Below are positions 1 through 8,026 of a stretch of DNA of 38,972 nucleotides, one piece after another (the first letter of the stretch is position 1; every line of letters begins with the position of its first letter). A program made the position numbers and the translations under genes. The notes below the pieces were generated by a model, which had not been told where the DNA came from, did not search any database, and saw nothing but the letters and a program-made list of their open reading frames with translations. The stretch is from Bacteroidales bacterium UBA6244. GTDB lineage: Bacteria; Bacteroidota; Bacteroidia; Bacteroidales; F082. The stretch is from contig DJVY01000133.1 in the NCBI GenBank assembly GCA_002440885.1, forward strand, positions 1-38,972, in the 5' to 3' direction.

Positions 1-175
1 ATATTTCTTTAATTCTTTCATCGCTAACATCGATGAAAACCACATCAATTCCTGAACGGGAGATCAATATGGTAAGTTCTTGCCCAACTGCTCCACAACC
101 CACAATGCCAACGGTTTGAATAGCACCTTTTGGTTTGATTTGAGCACCAAGGCTAAATTCGGATAACTGACCCAT
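1..175 (-). CDS. 3-hydroxyacyl-CoA dehydrogenase, N-terminal fragment (runs off the window)
   Basis: Only the first 58 codons are inside the window; the gene continues past the left edge. The visible protein has a short leader and then a Rossmann beta-alpha-beta start with the dinucleotide motif GCGAVG and an acidic end to the second strand (VVFIDVSDE), as in NAD-dependent 3-hydroxyacyl-CoA or 3-hydroxybutyryl-CoA dehydrogenases. These oxidise or reduce the 3-hydroxy group of acyl-CoA in fatty-acid oxidation or butyrate formation. It starts 19 bases after the pta stop on the same strand, so the two genes are probably co-transcribed. The family is fairly clear from the motif and leader, but the exact substrate cannot be read from a fragment. 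Confidence 0.75.
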   Translation of the reverse strand, partial: MGQLSEFSLGAQIKPKGAIQTVGIVGCGAVGQELTILISRSGIDVVFIDVSDERIKEI

Positions 176-194
176 TTTATGTTTTATTAAGTGT

Positions 195-1205
195 TTATGA
201 ATTATATAGACCATTTGCCTGATTGGCAGTAATGGCAATCATATGAATAATATCGTTTACTGAGCAACCCCGCGAGAGGTCGTTTATTGGTGCGGCAAGA
301 CCTTGAAGTACAGGGCCTACGGCTTCTGCGCCAGCCAGGCGTTCAACAAGCTTGTAGGCAATGTTGCCGGTCTCCAACGATGGGAATACCAGCACGTTAG
401 CCTGTCCTGCAATGCGTGATCCGGGGGCTTTTTTCTGCCCTATGGCGGCTACCAATGCGGCATCTACCTGCAACTCGCCATCGATGTCGAGAGTTGGATC
501 CATTTCGCGTGCAAGTGTGGTGGCTTCCACTACTTTGTCTACTTTCGGGTGTTTTGCACTGCCTTTTGTCGAAAAGCTCAGCATGGCCACTTTGGGGTGA
601 ATGCCCGCAATACTGCGAGCAGTTCTGGCCGATTCAACGGCAATTTCAGCCAATTCTTTTACGCTGGGATCGGGATTTACAGCGCAGTCGGCGAAAATCA
701 AGATGCCGTTTTCGCCATATTCCTTATCTTTTAACAGCATGATAAATGCTCCCGATACTGCTGAAACGCCCGGAAGGGTTTTGATAATCTGAAACGCAGG
801 CCTTAACACATCTCCGGTGGCGTTTTGTGCTCCAGCAACTTCGCCGTCGGCTTTTTTGTCTTTGATGAGCAATGTGGCCAGGTACAGGGGATCTTCTACC
901 AGCTTTGCAGCCTGATCGGGAGTTATCCCTTTGCTTTTTCGCATCTCGAAAAGCCAATCAGTGTAACGCGCTTTATCTGGATGGGTTTCCGGATCGATAA
1001 CCGTTGCTTTTTTGATGTGGCTGAGGTTTAACCTGTTGGCGGCATTGGAAATTTCTTCCGGGTTGCCGATAAGCAGAATTTTTGCCAGATGATGGGCCAG
1101 CACGTAATCGGCAGCTTTTAGGGTGCGTTCCTCAGTTCCTTCCGGTAAAACTATTGTTTTGTTAGCCTTTTTGGCCTCTTCGTGTATATGTTCTATTAAG
1201 TTCAT
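195..1205 (-). CDS. pta: Phosphate acetyltransferase
   Basis: The 336-residue protein is a short-form (Pta-domain only) phosphotransacetylase, which interconverts acetyl-CoA plus phosphate and acetyl phosphate in the cytoplasm. Family signatures include IVLPEGTEERTL near the start, GEVAGAQNATGDVLRPA in the middle and the C-terminal stretch GSRIAGQANVLVFPSLETGN. The frame is open upstream to 1268, but ATG at 1205 gives the usual start (MNLIEHIHEEAKK). A TAATTTTG promoter motif (minus strand, 1238-1245) lies just upstream of that ATG, inside the longer reading frame, which rules the longer start out. No acetate kinase gene is visible next to it. The 3-hydroxyacyl-CoA dehydrogenase follows on the same strand, so a phosphobutyryl-type substrate is a possible alternative. 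Confidence 0.93.
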   Translation of the reverse strand: MNLIEHIHEEAKKANKTIVLPEGTEERTLKAADYVLAHHLAKILLIGNPEEISNAANRLNLSHIKKATVIDPETHPDKARYTDWLFEMRKSKGITPDQAAKLVEDPLYLATLLIKDKKADGEVAGAQNATGDVLRPAFQIIKTLPGVSAVSGAFIMLLKDKEYGENGILIFADCAVNPDPSVKELAEIAVESARTARSIAGIHPKVAMLSFSTKGSAKHPKVDKVVEATTLAREMDPTLDIDGELQVDAALVAAIGQKKAPGSRIAGQANVLVFPSLETGNIAYKLVERLAGAEAVGPVLQGLAAPINDLSRGCSVNDIIHMIAITANQANGLYNS

Positions 1206-1237
1206 TATGTGTATGGTTCGATATTTGAAACGGAGCG

Positions 1238-1245
1238 CAAAATTA
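1238..1245 (-). promoter_or_regulatory. Promoter -7 element for pta
   Basis: On the minus strand this reads TAATTTTG, an exact match to the Bacteroidota -7 consensus TAnnTTTG. It sits about 33 bases before the pta ATG at 1205. No clear TTTG is found 19-21 bases further upstream. Confidence 0.55.
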
Positions 1246-1453
1246 GCACTAATATTTTGAATGGGCATTAAATCTGTTCATGAGGCAGCTTCCGGAAATG
1301 GGGGTAAAGACACACGTATACAGGTGGTTATAATCTTATTTGAACTCAGTATGTATTGTTTTTTTTGCATGATTGAGTTGAAGAACAAATCTGGATGCCA
1401 TTTGTGGTTTTGATCGTGCCGGTTGATACATGAAATCATTCAGGCCTTTATTC

Positions 1454-1461
1454 TATCTTTG
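1454..1461 (+). promoter_or_regulatory. Promoter -7 element for the DUF4271 gene
   Basis: The sequence TATCTTTG matches TAnnTTTG and lies 26 bases before ATG 1487. It falls inside the upstream extension of the reading frame that begins at 1430, so it favours the start at 1487. The -33 element is poor. Confidence 0.5.
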
Positions 1462-1486
1462 CGTTTTAAAATGTCGCAGCCTTAAG

Positions 1487-2299
1487 ATGAACGACACCCT
1501 GAGTATATTTCTTCGTACCAATCCGGCACTGTTTGAGGCCGTAAAGAACCTGCCGCCCAAAGGTATTGGAGTCGGCGATTCAGCGGTACTGACGACCAGC
1601 GGGTTGTTTGCCGATGCTCCGGTCGACATTGCTCCGGTGTTGATTTATGAGAACCACTTTCAAGTTTTTTTGTTGGTTATTTTGTTTTTCGGATTGATTT
1701 TGGCCTTGCTCAGGTGGTATATGCCCGATCGGTTACTCTACGAGTTTGATGGTGGTGAGCGTCTGGGTTTTGCCCGGAAGAAGTCGTCGATATTGGTGGC
1801 ACCGAGCTTGGCCATCGATTTTTTCTTCTTGGTCAACTATCAGTTTTCCATATCTTTACTTACTTATATTTTCGTAGTCGATTACCTCAGTTACATCCTT
1901 TCGTTTCTACAGGGCTATACCTTGTTTTTTTTAATTGCAGGCGCGTATGTTTTGTTTTGGGTATATCGACGGGTAGCCATTACGTTTTTGGCTTATATTT
2001 TTCTTACTACCGACTTATCGCAGCAGCAACTCCGGCTTGACAAAGGTATTCAGCAACTGGCAGGCCTATTGGCCTTGCCTTTATTGATGTTGGCTTTGTT
2101 GGCGGATAGTGAAATCTTTCTGCCCATGGCGCTGATTGCTGTTATTGGTTTACAGGTTTTTAGGTGGGGACAAACTATTACGATTGGCATCCGGAACACA
2201 AGATTTTCTGCATTTCATTTTATTTTGTACCTTTGCGCCCTCGAAATAGTGCCTTTGATTATTGTAGTAAAGCTTCTGTTACCGGAAAATTATCTTTAA
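1487..2299 (+). CDS. DUF4271 family integral membrane protein
   Basis: The product has 270 residues from the ATG at 1487. A soluble N-terminal part of about 60 residues is followed by several strongly hydrophobic segments (roughly six to seven membrane spans). The length, topology and position immediately upstream of hemD match the Bacteroidota-specific DUF4271 family, whose biochemical role is unknown to me. The start at 1487 (MNDTLSIFLRTNP) is preferred over the in-frame ATG at 1430 because a -7 promoter motif lies between them. The hemD promoter motif TACCTTTG (2228-2235) lies inside the 3' end of this gene. No enzymatic motif was recognised. Confidence 0.7.
   Translation: MNDTLSIFLRTNPALFEAVKNLPPKGIGVGDSAVLTTSGLFADAPVDIAPVLIYENHFQVFLLVILFFGLILALLRWYMPDRLLYEFDGGERLGFARKKSSILVAPSLAIDFFFLVNYQFSISLLTYIFVVDYLSYILSFLQGYTLFFLIAGAYVLFWVYRRVAITFLAYIFLTTDLSQQQLRLDKGIQQLAGLLALPLLMLALLADSEIFLPMALIAVIGLQVFRWGQTITIGIRNTRFSAFHFILYLCALEIVPLIIVVKLLLPENYL
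2228..2235 (+). promoter_or_regulatory. Possible promoter -7 element for hemD
   Basis: TACCTTTG fits TAnnTTTG and lies about 120 bases upstream of the hemD start, inside the end of the DUF4271 gene. There is no convincing TTTG at -33, so this is tentative; hemD may also be read through from the upstream gene. Confidence 0.35.
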
Positions 2300-2347
2300 G
2301 AGCAGACACTGTTTCAGGTGTAGATTATCATTTTAGGAACCAAAAGA

Positions 2348-3127
2348 TTGCAGGAATTGAAAATTAAAAACATTCTGGTTTCTCAACCACAGCCCGTTGA
2401 TTTGGAAAAGTCGCCTTATGGTGAACTTTGCAACAAATTTGGATTAAACATTGTTTTCGAGAAATTTATAAAGGTAGAAGGCGTTTCTGCTCAGGATTTC
2501 AGGCGGGCTAAAGGTACTTTCAGCGGTCATACTGCGGTTGTTTTAACAAGCCGCCACGCTGTTGATCATTTTTTTAGAATGGCCAAAGAACTCCGCTTCG
2601 ACATCCCTGACTCGTTGAAATACTTTTGTATCTCTGAGTCAACTGCCTACTATCTGCAAAAATATGTGCAGTATAGAAAGCGAAAAATTTTTTACGGAAA
2701 ACAGAATTTTCCTGAACTTCTCGAGGTTATAACCAAACATCCGGAAGAGAAATTCCTGTTGCCTTCTTCTGATCTTCAGAAGACGTCCATGATCGATATG
2801 CTCGACAAATCTGGTGTAAATTACACCAATGCTGTGATCTACAGAACTGTAGCAGCAAATCTATCGCATATCTCTCTTTCTGAGTATGAGTTAATCATTT
2901 TCTTTAGTCCTGCCGGAATCAAATCGCTTGAAACCAATTTCCCGGAGTATGTACAAGGAGAACAGCTGATTGGCGCCTTTGGAACAGCTACCTCAAATGC
3001 AGTAATTGAGGCCGGACTGAGGTTAGACATTCCCGCACCTACCCAAACTGCTCCCAGTATGACTATGGCCATCGAGGAATATCTGGTGGAAAAGGAAAAG
3101 GAAAGACGCAGAAATAGCAGAAAATAA
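2348..3127 (+). CDS. hemD: Uroporphyrinogen-III synthase
   Basis: This protein of about 259 residues matches the HemD fold used by Bacteroidota. It begins IKNILVSQPQP, has TAVVLTSRHAVDHFF in the first lobe, EKFLLPSSDL at the second lobe, and IIFFSPAGIKSL with IGAFGTATSNAV near the end. HemD closes hydroxymethylbilane to uroporphyrinogen III, the branch point to haem and sirohaem, in the cytoplasm. No ATG is available in frame before the upstream stop at 2321. TTG at 2348 is used here, but TTG at 2357 gives LKIKNILVSQP, the more family-typical start. Haem supply fits the twelve-haem cytochrome elsewhere in the window. The charged C-terminus (KEKERRRNSRK) is a family-variable tail. Confidence 0.85.
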   Translation: MQELKIKNILVSQPQPVDLEKSPYGELCNKFGLNIVFEKFIKVEGVSAQDFRRAKGTFSGHTAVVLTSRHAVDHFFRMAKELRFDIPDSLKYFCISESTAYYLQKYVQYRKRKIFYGKQNFPELLEVITKHPEEKFLLPSSDLQKTSMIDMLDKSGVNYTNAVIYRTVAANLSHISLSEYELIIFFSPAGIKSLETNFPEYVQGEQLIGAFGTATSNAVIEAGLRLDIPAPTQTAPSMTMAIEEYLVEKEKERRRNSRK

Positions 3128-3167
3128 CTGTACTCCACTTTTCTCACGGGTATGCTTTCTCTTGACG

Positions 3168-3252
3168 GCTGTTGGCTTTTGGCTGCTGGTTCCTCAGCGA
3201 CTAACATACAAAATACCAAATGCTAAAAAGCTAAGAGCTAAAAGCCAATAGC
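3168..3252. terminator. Long imperfect hairpin between convergent hemD and dtd
   Basis: Arm one at 3168-3184 (GCTGTTGGCTTTTGGCT) pairs with arm two at 3236-3252 (AGCTAAAAGCCAATAGC). This gives a 17-base-pair stem with two G-U pairs and a 51-base loop. It sits between two convergent genes, so a bidirectional terminator or a mobile intergenic repeat is likely. There is no simple T-run directly after the stem. Confidence 0.5.
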
Positions 3253-3274
3253 TAAAAGCCAAGAGCCAAAGGCC
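3221..3274. repeat. Degenerate short tandem repeat of the AGCTAAAAGCC type
   Basis: Several imperfect units of 7 to 14 bases follow one another (GCTAAAA, AGCTAAGAGCTAAAAGCC, AATAGCTAAAAGCC, AAGAGCCAAAGGCC). A related inverted copy at 3168-3189 (GGCTTTTGGCTGCTGG) lies upstream. Similar AGCTAAAAGC repeats occur between genes in many Bacteroidota genomes. Units are too short and degenerate for CRISPR. Confidence 0.6.
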
Positions 3275-3315
3275 TCCAAGGGAATTTCAACGAACGATGA
3301 GGCTGCAAATAAAGA

Positions 3316-3768
3316 TTATTCTCTGTTTTTTGAATCGATGAGGATGGTCACAGGTCCATCGTTTACAAGAGCAATTTCCATCATAGCGCCAAATTTTCCT
3401 GTTTTAACCAATAAACCGGTGGTTTTTTCGAGTTCCTGAACAAAATCAAGATACAGTTTATTGGCCATTTCCGGCGGCGCGGCTTTTATATAGGAAGGCC
3501 GGTTTCCTTTTTTCGTGCTGGCGTGAAGTGTAAACTGACTCACAACCAACAATTCTCCTTTTTTTTCGGTGATGCTGCAATTCATAACACCCTGATCGTC
3601 GTCAAAAATGCGGAGTCTGGAAATTTTTCCGGCTAACCATGAAATGTCGTCTGCATTGTCGGCAGTTTCTATCCCGACAAGGATCAGCATCCCGCCATGG
3701 ATAGAAGAAAAAAGGTTGTTGTTGATGGTTACAGAAGCCCCGGAAACTCTTTGAATAACTAGTCGCAT
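3316..3768 (-). CDS. dtd: D-aminoacyl-tRNA deacylase
   Basis: A 150-residue protein of normal length for DTD, which hydrolyses D-amino acids (and glycine mischarged on tRNA-Ala) from tRNA in the cytoplasm. It begins MRLVIQRVSGASVTI and contains the two catalytic-pocket motifs SQFTL (VVSQFTLHA) and the C-terminal NDGPVT. The reading frame extends upstream to 3822, but the ATG at 3768 gives the family start exactly. The gene is divergent from pdxJ and convergent with hemD. Nothing unusual was noted. Confidence 0.95.
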   Translation of the reverse strand: MRLVIQRVSGASVTINNNLFSSIHGGMLILVGIETADNADDISWLAGKISRLRIFDDDQGVMNCSITEKKGELLVVSQFTLHASTKKGNRPSYIKAAPPEMANKLYLDFVQELEKTTGLLVKTGKFGAMMEIALVNDGPVTILIDSKNRE

Positions 3769-3797
3769 ATTAAAAACTGTTTTGGTCTGCAATTTAT

Positions 3798-3805
3798 TAA
3801 TTTTG
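3798..3805 (+). promoter_or_regulatory. Promoter -7 element for pdxJ
   Basis: TAATTTTG matches TAnnTTTG and lies 16 bases before the pdxJ ATG at 3822. A TTTG at 3781-3784 is only 13 bases upstream, shorter than the usual 19-21, so the -33 element is uncertain. Confidence 0.5.
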
Positions 3806-3821
3806 CACCAAATAGAATCCA

Positions 3822-4541
3822 ATGACCAAGTTAAGTGTTAATGTAAATAAAATTGCTACCCTGCGCAACGCACGTGGAGGCAATCAGCCCGATCTTGTAA
3901 AGGTGGTTCATGATTGTGAGCGTTTTGGCGCTCAGGGTATTACAGTTCATCCACGGCCTGACGAACGACATATTCGTTACAGCGATGTGACCACCTTAAA
4001 GCCTTTGTTAACCACAGAATTTAATATTGAGGGAAATCCTACGCCGCATTTCATCGATTTAGTCCTTAAAACCAAACCGGCTCAGGTAACACTTGTCCCC
4101 GACGATCCGCATCAGCTAACATCAGATCACGGTTGGGATACCATAAAGCATCGTTCTTTTCTGGTTGATATCATCGCCTGTTTTAAGGAGGCTGGTATCA
4201 GAACCTCGATTTTTGTTGATCCCGAAATAAAATTTATCGAAGGGGCAAAATCCACAAGTACTGATCGCGTGGAGTTGTATACCGAAAGTTATGCTGCGGC
4301 TTATGTGCACGACCGGGAGCGGGCAATAGCACCCTTCCTGAGTGCGGCGATGATAGCCCGTGAACTGGATATCGACCTGAATGCAGGTCATGATCTGAGT
4401 TTGGACAACCTACGGTTCTTTAAAACTACAATCCCTTGGTTGAAAGAAGTTTCAATAGGTCATGCCCTTATTTGCGACGCCCTGTATTACGGTTTGGAAA
4501 ATACCATACAGCTCTATCTGCGACAGTTAAACGATATATAA
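3822..4541 (+). CDS. pdxJ: Pyridoxine 5'-phosphate synthase
   Basis: The 239-residue TIM-barrel protein condenses 3-amino-2-oxopropyl phosphate with deoxyxylulose 5-phosphate in de novo vitamin B6 synthesis. Signatures include LSVNVNKIATLRNARGG at the start, ITVHPRPDERHIR, FNIEGNP, VTLVPDD and the end motif DLNAGHDLSLDNL. Its length equals the usual size. It heads an apparent plus-strand run with the transporter gene 16 bases downstream and the hydrolase after that. B6 supply has no special link to the neighbouring respiratory genes. Confidence 0.96.
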   Translation: MTKLSVNVNKIATLRNARGGNQPDLVKVVHDCERFGAQGITVHPRPDERHIRYSDVTTLKPLLTTEFNIEGNPTPHFIDLVLKTKPAQVTLVPDDPHQLTSDHGWDTIKHRSFLVDIIACFKEAGIRTSIFVDPEIKFIEGAKSTSTDRVELYTESYAAAYVHDRERAIAPFLSAAMIARELDIDLNAGHDLSLDNLRFFKTTIPWLKEVSIGHALICDALYYGLENTIQLYLRQLNDI

Positions 4542-4557
4542 CCTGATAAGATTAATT

Positions 4558-5271
4558 TTGGAGAAATCTCGCCTTTCTATACAAAAACGACGTCATGCCG
4601 AAACTTTGTTTCTGATTCTGGCCAGTTTATTTATTACTTCGTTGGTAACCAGCAACCTGATATTCCAGAAATTCTTCAACTGGAATCCTTTCGGGTGGTT
4701 CAATTTTGAGCTTTCAGTAGGCATTATTGCCTATCCCGTTACCTTTTTGATTACGGATATTATCTCTGAAATATTTGGCAAGAAGCGGGCGCAAATGGTT
4801 GTGGTGGCTGGTATTTTTGCCAGTTTTTTTGCCTTGCTAATCATTATTGTTTCTGCCGAAGCGCCTGCCACGGATTGGTCGCCAATAAGTTCGCCTGAGT
4901 TTAAAAAGGTATTTGGGTTTACTTACATCGCCGTGGCTGCCTCGCTCGCCGCTTACCTGTTTGCCCAATTCTTGGATGTCAGGATTTTTCATTTTTGGAA
5001 AAAGTTGACGCGGGGCAAGCACCTGTGGATTAGAAACAATTTTTCTACCTTTACCTCGCAAATAGTTGATACTGCTACTGTTTTGTTGCTCTTATGCAGT
5101 TTTGGCGTGATTGAATGGACGTATTTCGGGATACTTTTTCTCAACGGGTATTTATTCAAATTTTTGTTCGCCTTGTTTGATACTCCCATAATCTACCTGA
5201 TGGTTTATCTGATAAGAAAATATTTCAACCACCATGATGCGACGGAGCATTTGTTGGATGATTTTAATTGA
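4558..5271 (+). CDS. Queuosine precursor transporter (YhhQ/VUT-1 family)
   Basis: The 237-residue membrane protein has about six hydrophobic spans and the family features NLIFQKFF in the first span region and GIIAYPVTFLITDIISEIFGKKRA in the third. Members import queuine or preQ0/preQ1 for tRNA queuosine modification. The only reasonable start is TTG at 4558, because no ATG is in frame before the first membrane span. The -7-like motif TAATTTTG (4553-4560) overlaps this start codon, so either translation is leaderless or the gene is simply read from the pdxJ promoter. It lies 16 bases after pdxJ and 12 before the hydrolase. The substrate within the family is inferred. Confidence 0.85.
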   Translation: MEKSRLSIQKRRHAETLFLILASLFITSLVTSNLIFQKFFNWNPFGWFNFELSVGIIAYPVTFLITDIISEIFGKKRAQMVVVAGIFASFFALLIIIVSAEAPATDWSPISSPEFKKVFGFTYIAVAASLAAYLFAQFLDVRIFHFWKKLTRGKHLWIRNNFSTFTSQIVDTATVLLLLCSFGVIEWTYFGILFLNGYLFKFLFALFDTPIIYLMVYLIRKYFNHHDATEHLLDDFN

Positions 5272-5283
5272 AAATAGATAGTT

Positions 5284-6105
5284 ATGCAATTGTTTTACAG
5301 AAGATATGGTATGCCCGGTCACCAGCCGGTTGTAATCCTTCACGGCCTATTTGGCGTTTCCGACAATTGGGTTTCGTTTGCCCGCAGGTTGTCGATGGAG
5401 GAGTATGATGTGTGGGTGGTCGACCAGCGTAACCACGGGCAATCGGGTCACAGCAGTACTTTTAACTACCTGGCCTTAACCGATGACCTGTTTGATTTTC
5501 TAGATGAACACGGAATCGAAGACCCCATTGTTATCGGCCATTCGATGGGCGGAAAGGTGGCGATGCGCTTTGCTTTGGAAAATCCACATCTGGTTGAAAA
5601 ATTACTTGTAGTTGACATCACCCTGAAATCCTATGGGCCGCGCGACAACCACAAAGCCATTATTGCAGCCATGCGCGCCGTTGACTTCTCCCGTGTTCAA
5701 ACACGTCAGGATGTCGAAGATCAAATTAAACCCCTGATCAGGGAGGCACGCATACGTCAGTTTATCATGAAAAACCTTCGGCGTACAGAGGATAACCAGT
5801 TCGGGTGGCAACTCAACATTGAAGGAATTGAGCCAAACCTGGATCAGATGTTCGATGGAATAGATACCATCAACAAATACGAAAAGCAGGTTTTGTTTAT
5901 TCGCGGCGGTGCTTCCGATTACATCCTGACCTCCGATTACGATCAGATACGATATAATTTCCCGATGGCTGAAATCGTGACCATTGAAGGGGCATCGCAC
6001 TGGGTGCATGTGGAAGCCGCTGAAAAGTTTTATACCCTTGCGTTGGGATTTGTTACGGGTTCGCCCGATTGGCTGCTCAACGATCCTGGGGTTGTTGTAG
6101 AGTGA
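5284..6105 (+). CDS. Alpha/beta hydrolase (YbfF-like esterase)
   Basis: A 273-residue cytoplasmic alpha/beta-hydrolase. It shows the oxyanion region LHGLFGVSDNW, the segment VDQRNHGQS, the nucleophile elbow GHSMGG (serine near residue 88), an acid-loop candidate after LFIRGGASDYI, and a histidine in GASHWVHVE. These form a complete Ser-Asp-His set like that of the YbfF esterases. The natural substrate is unknown; carboxyl or thioester cleavage is the family activity. It is the last gene of the pdxJ run, followed by a 173-base gap before the convergent tatC. Confidence 0.85.
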   Translation: MQLFYRRYGMPGHQPVVILHGLFGVSDNWVSFARRLSMEEYDVWVVDQRNHGQSGHSSTFNYLALTDDLFDFLDEHGIEDPIVIGHSMGGKVAMRFALENPHLVEKLLVVDITLKSYGPRDNHKAIIAAMRAVDFSRVQTRQDVEDQIKPLIREARIRQFIMKNLRRTEDNQFGWQLNIEGIEPNLDQMFDGIDTINKYEKQVLFIRGGASDYILTSDYDQIRYNFPMAEIVTIEGASHWVHVEAAEKFYTLALGFVTGSPDWLLNDPGVVVE

Positions 6106-6278
6106 TTATCAGGCTGTTTCTTAAAGAGAACCCGACACACCCAAAATATGCTTTCGGCAGTTTATTTTTTTATGGTTTTTGGCTAGTGATACCAGCTATC
6201 GGCTTTTTGCTCAGGAGAATCTAACAGCCATAGTCCATCCTACCATGTCAATTCCTGGTGCTGTCAAACGGTTGATGA

Positions 6279-7112
6279 CTAGTTTATGGCTTCATAGTTT
6301 TTCTTGTACACGTTTTTTGATACGGCAATCGAAAACTCATACAAGCCTATTAGTGGAATAACTACCAGGATTTGGCTAAACATGTCGGGAGGTGTGATGA
6401 TGGCTGCCAAAATGAGTAAAATAACATACATGTATTTTCTGTTCTTTTTCAGGAATTCGGGTGTTATCAGTCCGATTTTCGTCAAGAAATAAACAACAAT
6501 AGGCAACTCGAACGAAACCCCAACCGCAAAAGTAACCGAGACCACTGTGCTGATGTACGAAGACAGAGAGATTTGATTAAAAACGTCTGCACTTACCTGA
6601 TAAGTTCCTAAAAAGTTAATGGTTAAGGGTACAATAAGAAAATAACTAAACAGCACACCGGCTAAAAAAAGCAATGAACTGATAATCACACCACCCGATG
6701 AATATTTGCGTTCGTTTTCGAGCAAGGCAGGACTGATAAATCGCCAGGCTTCCCAAACGATATAAGGAAAAGCAAGGATAAAACCTGTTACCATGCTGAT
6801 GTACATGTGGGTAAGAAATTGCCCCGACATGGTGATGTTGATAATAGTAAGTTGCATGTCTTTTATGCAAAGCGCCTCAATATTTAACATTTGCCCTGCT
6901 TTGCAAAGCAATTGATTGGTGATAAACTCCGAAGAGCTTGGGCCTAATATAACCACGTCGAAAAGAAATTTTCTGTTCATAAAAGCCACGATTGCAATAG
7001 CAACGATGGCTATGAGTGAGCGAAAAATATGCCAGCGTAACTCCTCCAGATGACTCCAGAAAGTCATCACCTTCTCAGGCTTTTTTTTACTCTTGTTTTT
7101 AATTTCTTCCAT
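6279..7112 (-). CDS. tatC: Sec-independent protein translocase TatC
   Basis: This 277-residue protein has six predicted membrane spans and the TatC signatures SHLEELRWHIFRSL near the N-terminus, FPYIVWEAWRFISPAL in the middle and RKYMYVILLILAAIITPPD near the end. It is the receptor subunit that binds twin-arginine signal peptides. No tatA/B gene is adjacent. Two likely Tat clients are in the same window: the molybdoenzyme (25208-27457) and the Rieske protein (29417-29803). A -7 motif sits at 7129-7136. The 50-odd residues between the first two spans include two cysteines and an extra hydrophilic loop, longer than in E. coli. Confidence 0.95.
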   Translation of the reverse strand: MEEIKNKSKKKPEKVMTFWSHLEELRWHIFRSLIAIVAIAIVAFMNRKFLFDVVILGPSSSEFITNQLLCKAGQMLNIEALCIKDMQLTIINITMSGQFLTHMYISMVTGFILAFPYIVWEAWRFISPALLENERKYSSGGVIISSLLFLAGVLFSYFLIVPLTINFLGTYQVSADVFNQISLSSYISTVVSVTFAVGVSFELPIVVYFLTKIGLITPEFLKKNRKYMYVILLILAAIITPPDMFSQILVVIPLIGLYEFSIAVSKNVYKKNYEAIN

Positions 7113-7128
7113 AGTTAAAACAAAAGGT

Positions 7129-7157
7129 CAAAATTAGTAAAACCTACTATAAACCAA
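7129..7157 (-). promoter_or_regulatory. Promoter for tatC
   Basis: On the minus strand the -7 element is TAATTTTG (7129-7136) and a TTG lies 18 bases upstream (7155-7157), close to the Bacteroidota spacing. It lies 16 bases before the tatC start. Confidence 0.45.
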
Positions 7158-7263
7158 CATCTGATAAGGCGAATGTTGCCATGTATTTTTCAATGAAACG
7201 AATCATTTTTCACAAAACATAAAATTATTCATAAAAATATAGTCAGATACATGAAAAAATGCA

Positions 7264-7271
7264 TACTTTTG
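7264..7271 (+). promoter_or_regulatory. Promoter -7 element for the first Crp/Fnr gene
   Basis: TACTTTTG fits TAnnTTTG and lies 59 bases before ATG 7331. The Fnr-like palindrome at 7287-7300 falls just after the expected transcription start, which suggests repression, perhaps autoregulation. Confidence 0.45.
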
Positions 7272-7286
7272 GTGGTCAGGGAAAAT

Positions 7287-7300
7287 GTGATTCATATCAA
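7287..7300. promoter_or_regulatory. Fnr-like operator GTGAT-TCAT-ATCAA
   Basis: This is one base away from the classic FNR box TTGAT-N4-ATCAA. It lies in the divergent region between tatC and the Crp/Fnr gene at 7331. It shares the core TGAY-N4-ATCA with sites at 20492-20505 and 27624-27639. Confidence 0.55.
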
Positions 7301-7330
7301 CAATAAATATAACCAACCGAAGCGCGACCG

Positions 7331-8026
7331 ATGAAAAGAACGCACGAAATTGAATCTTGTAGTGGCTGCATCTACCGAAAGCTATTATTCGACAAGCTGG
7401 ATGAGGCCGAACACAAAATAATTGATGGGGCGAGAACAGAATTGGCCTTTGAAAAGGGCGAAGTACTCCGCAAAGAAGGTCAGAAGATTAACTCGTTTAT
7501 GTATCTCCGTAAGGGATTGGTAAAGATTTACCGAACCGATAAATACGGTAAAGATCACATTTTGGGAATCAGTCGCCCGGGTGAGTTTATTAGCCTTCTG
7601 AGTATTTTTTCCGGATCTACCTATAATTATTCGGTTGCTGCGCTCGAAGAAACCCATGTGTGCGACATCAGGCTGCCGGCCATAAAAAACGTGATAAAGA
7701 CTAATCCGGCTTTTTCCTTAAACCTGCTTAACCGCATCAGTAAAATTTCGGAAGACATCATCAATATTCAATTTGAACTTAACCAGAAGCAGGTGCGCGG
7801 CAGGGTAGCTTTTGTGTTGCTTCTGCTTGCCGACCGGGTTTTTATGAAGCAAGAGTTTAAAATGCCTATCACGCGCAGAGAAGTGGGTGAAATGATCACG
7901 ATGACCACGGAAAACACCATCCGGACACTGTCAGAATTTAGAAAAGACGGAATCATCGAGATAAGCGGAAAAACCATCCGGATTATTGATTACCAGCGTC
8001 TGGTCAATGTGGCCAAAAATGGATAA
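7331..8026 (+). CDS. Crp/Fnr family regulator with a CxxC N-terminus (copy 1)
   Basis: A 231-residue cytoplasmic transcription factor. An N-terminal CSGC (C10, C13) precedes the cyclic-nucleotide-binding-type beta roll (about 35-120, with RPGEFISLLSIFSG), a dimer helix (about 125-165) and a winged helix-turn-helix. The recognition helix region is ITRREVGEMITMTTENTIRTLSEF (about 178-201). C111 sits where FNR has its central ligand. The third N-terminal cysteine of FNR is missing, so an Fe-S cluster would need a non-cysteine ligand. It is divergent from tatC and convergent with the module A operon, whose stop codon is eight bases away. The probable targets are nearby respiratory genes; the signal is unknown. 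Confidence 0.88.
   Translation: MKRTHEIESCSGCIYRKLLFDKLDEAEHKIIDGARTELAFEKGEVLRKEGQKINSFMYLRKGLVKIYRTDKYGKDHILGISRPGEFISLLSIFSGSTYNYSVAALEETHVCDIRLPAIKNVIKTNPAFSLNLLNRISKISEDIINIQFELNQKQVRGRVAFVLLLLADRVFMKQEFKMPITRREVGEMITMTTENTIRTLSEFRKDGIIEISGKTIRIIDYQRLVNVAKNG

Noticed and set aside
361..792. Plus-strand open frames inside pta
   Set aside because: They are overlaps of the pta gene on the other strand, with no recognisable domain and no promoter of their own.
3221..3274. CRISPR array
   Set aside because: Units are shorter than 15 bases, degenerate and without unique spacers; no cas gene is present.
6106..6278. Small gene or RNA between the hydrolase and tatC
   Set aside because: Only a weak seven-base inverted repeat (AGCCATA and TATGGCT) and no convincing frame or RNA fold was seen.
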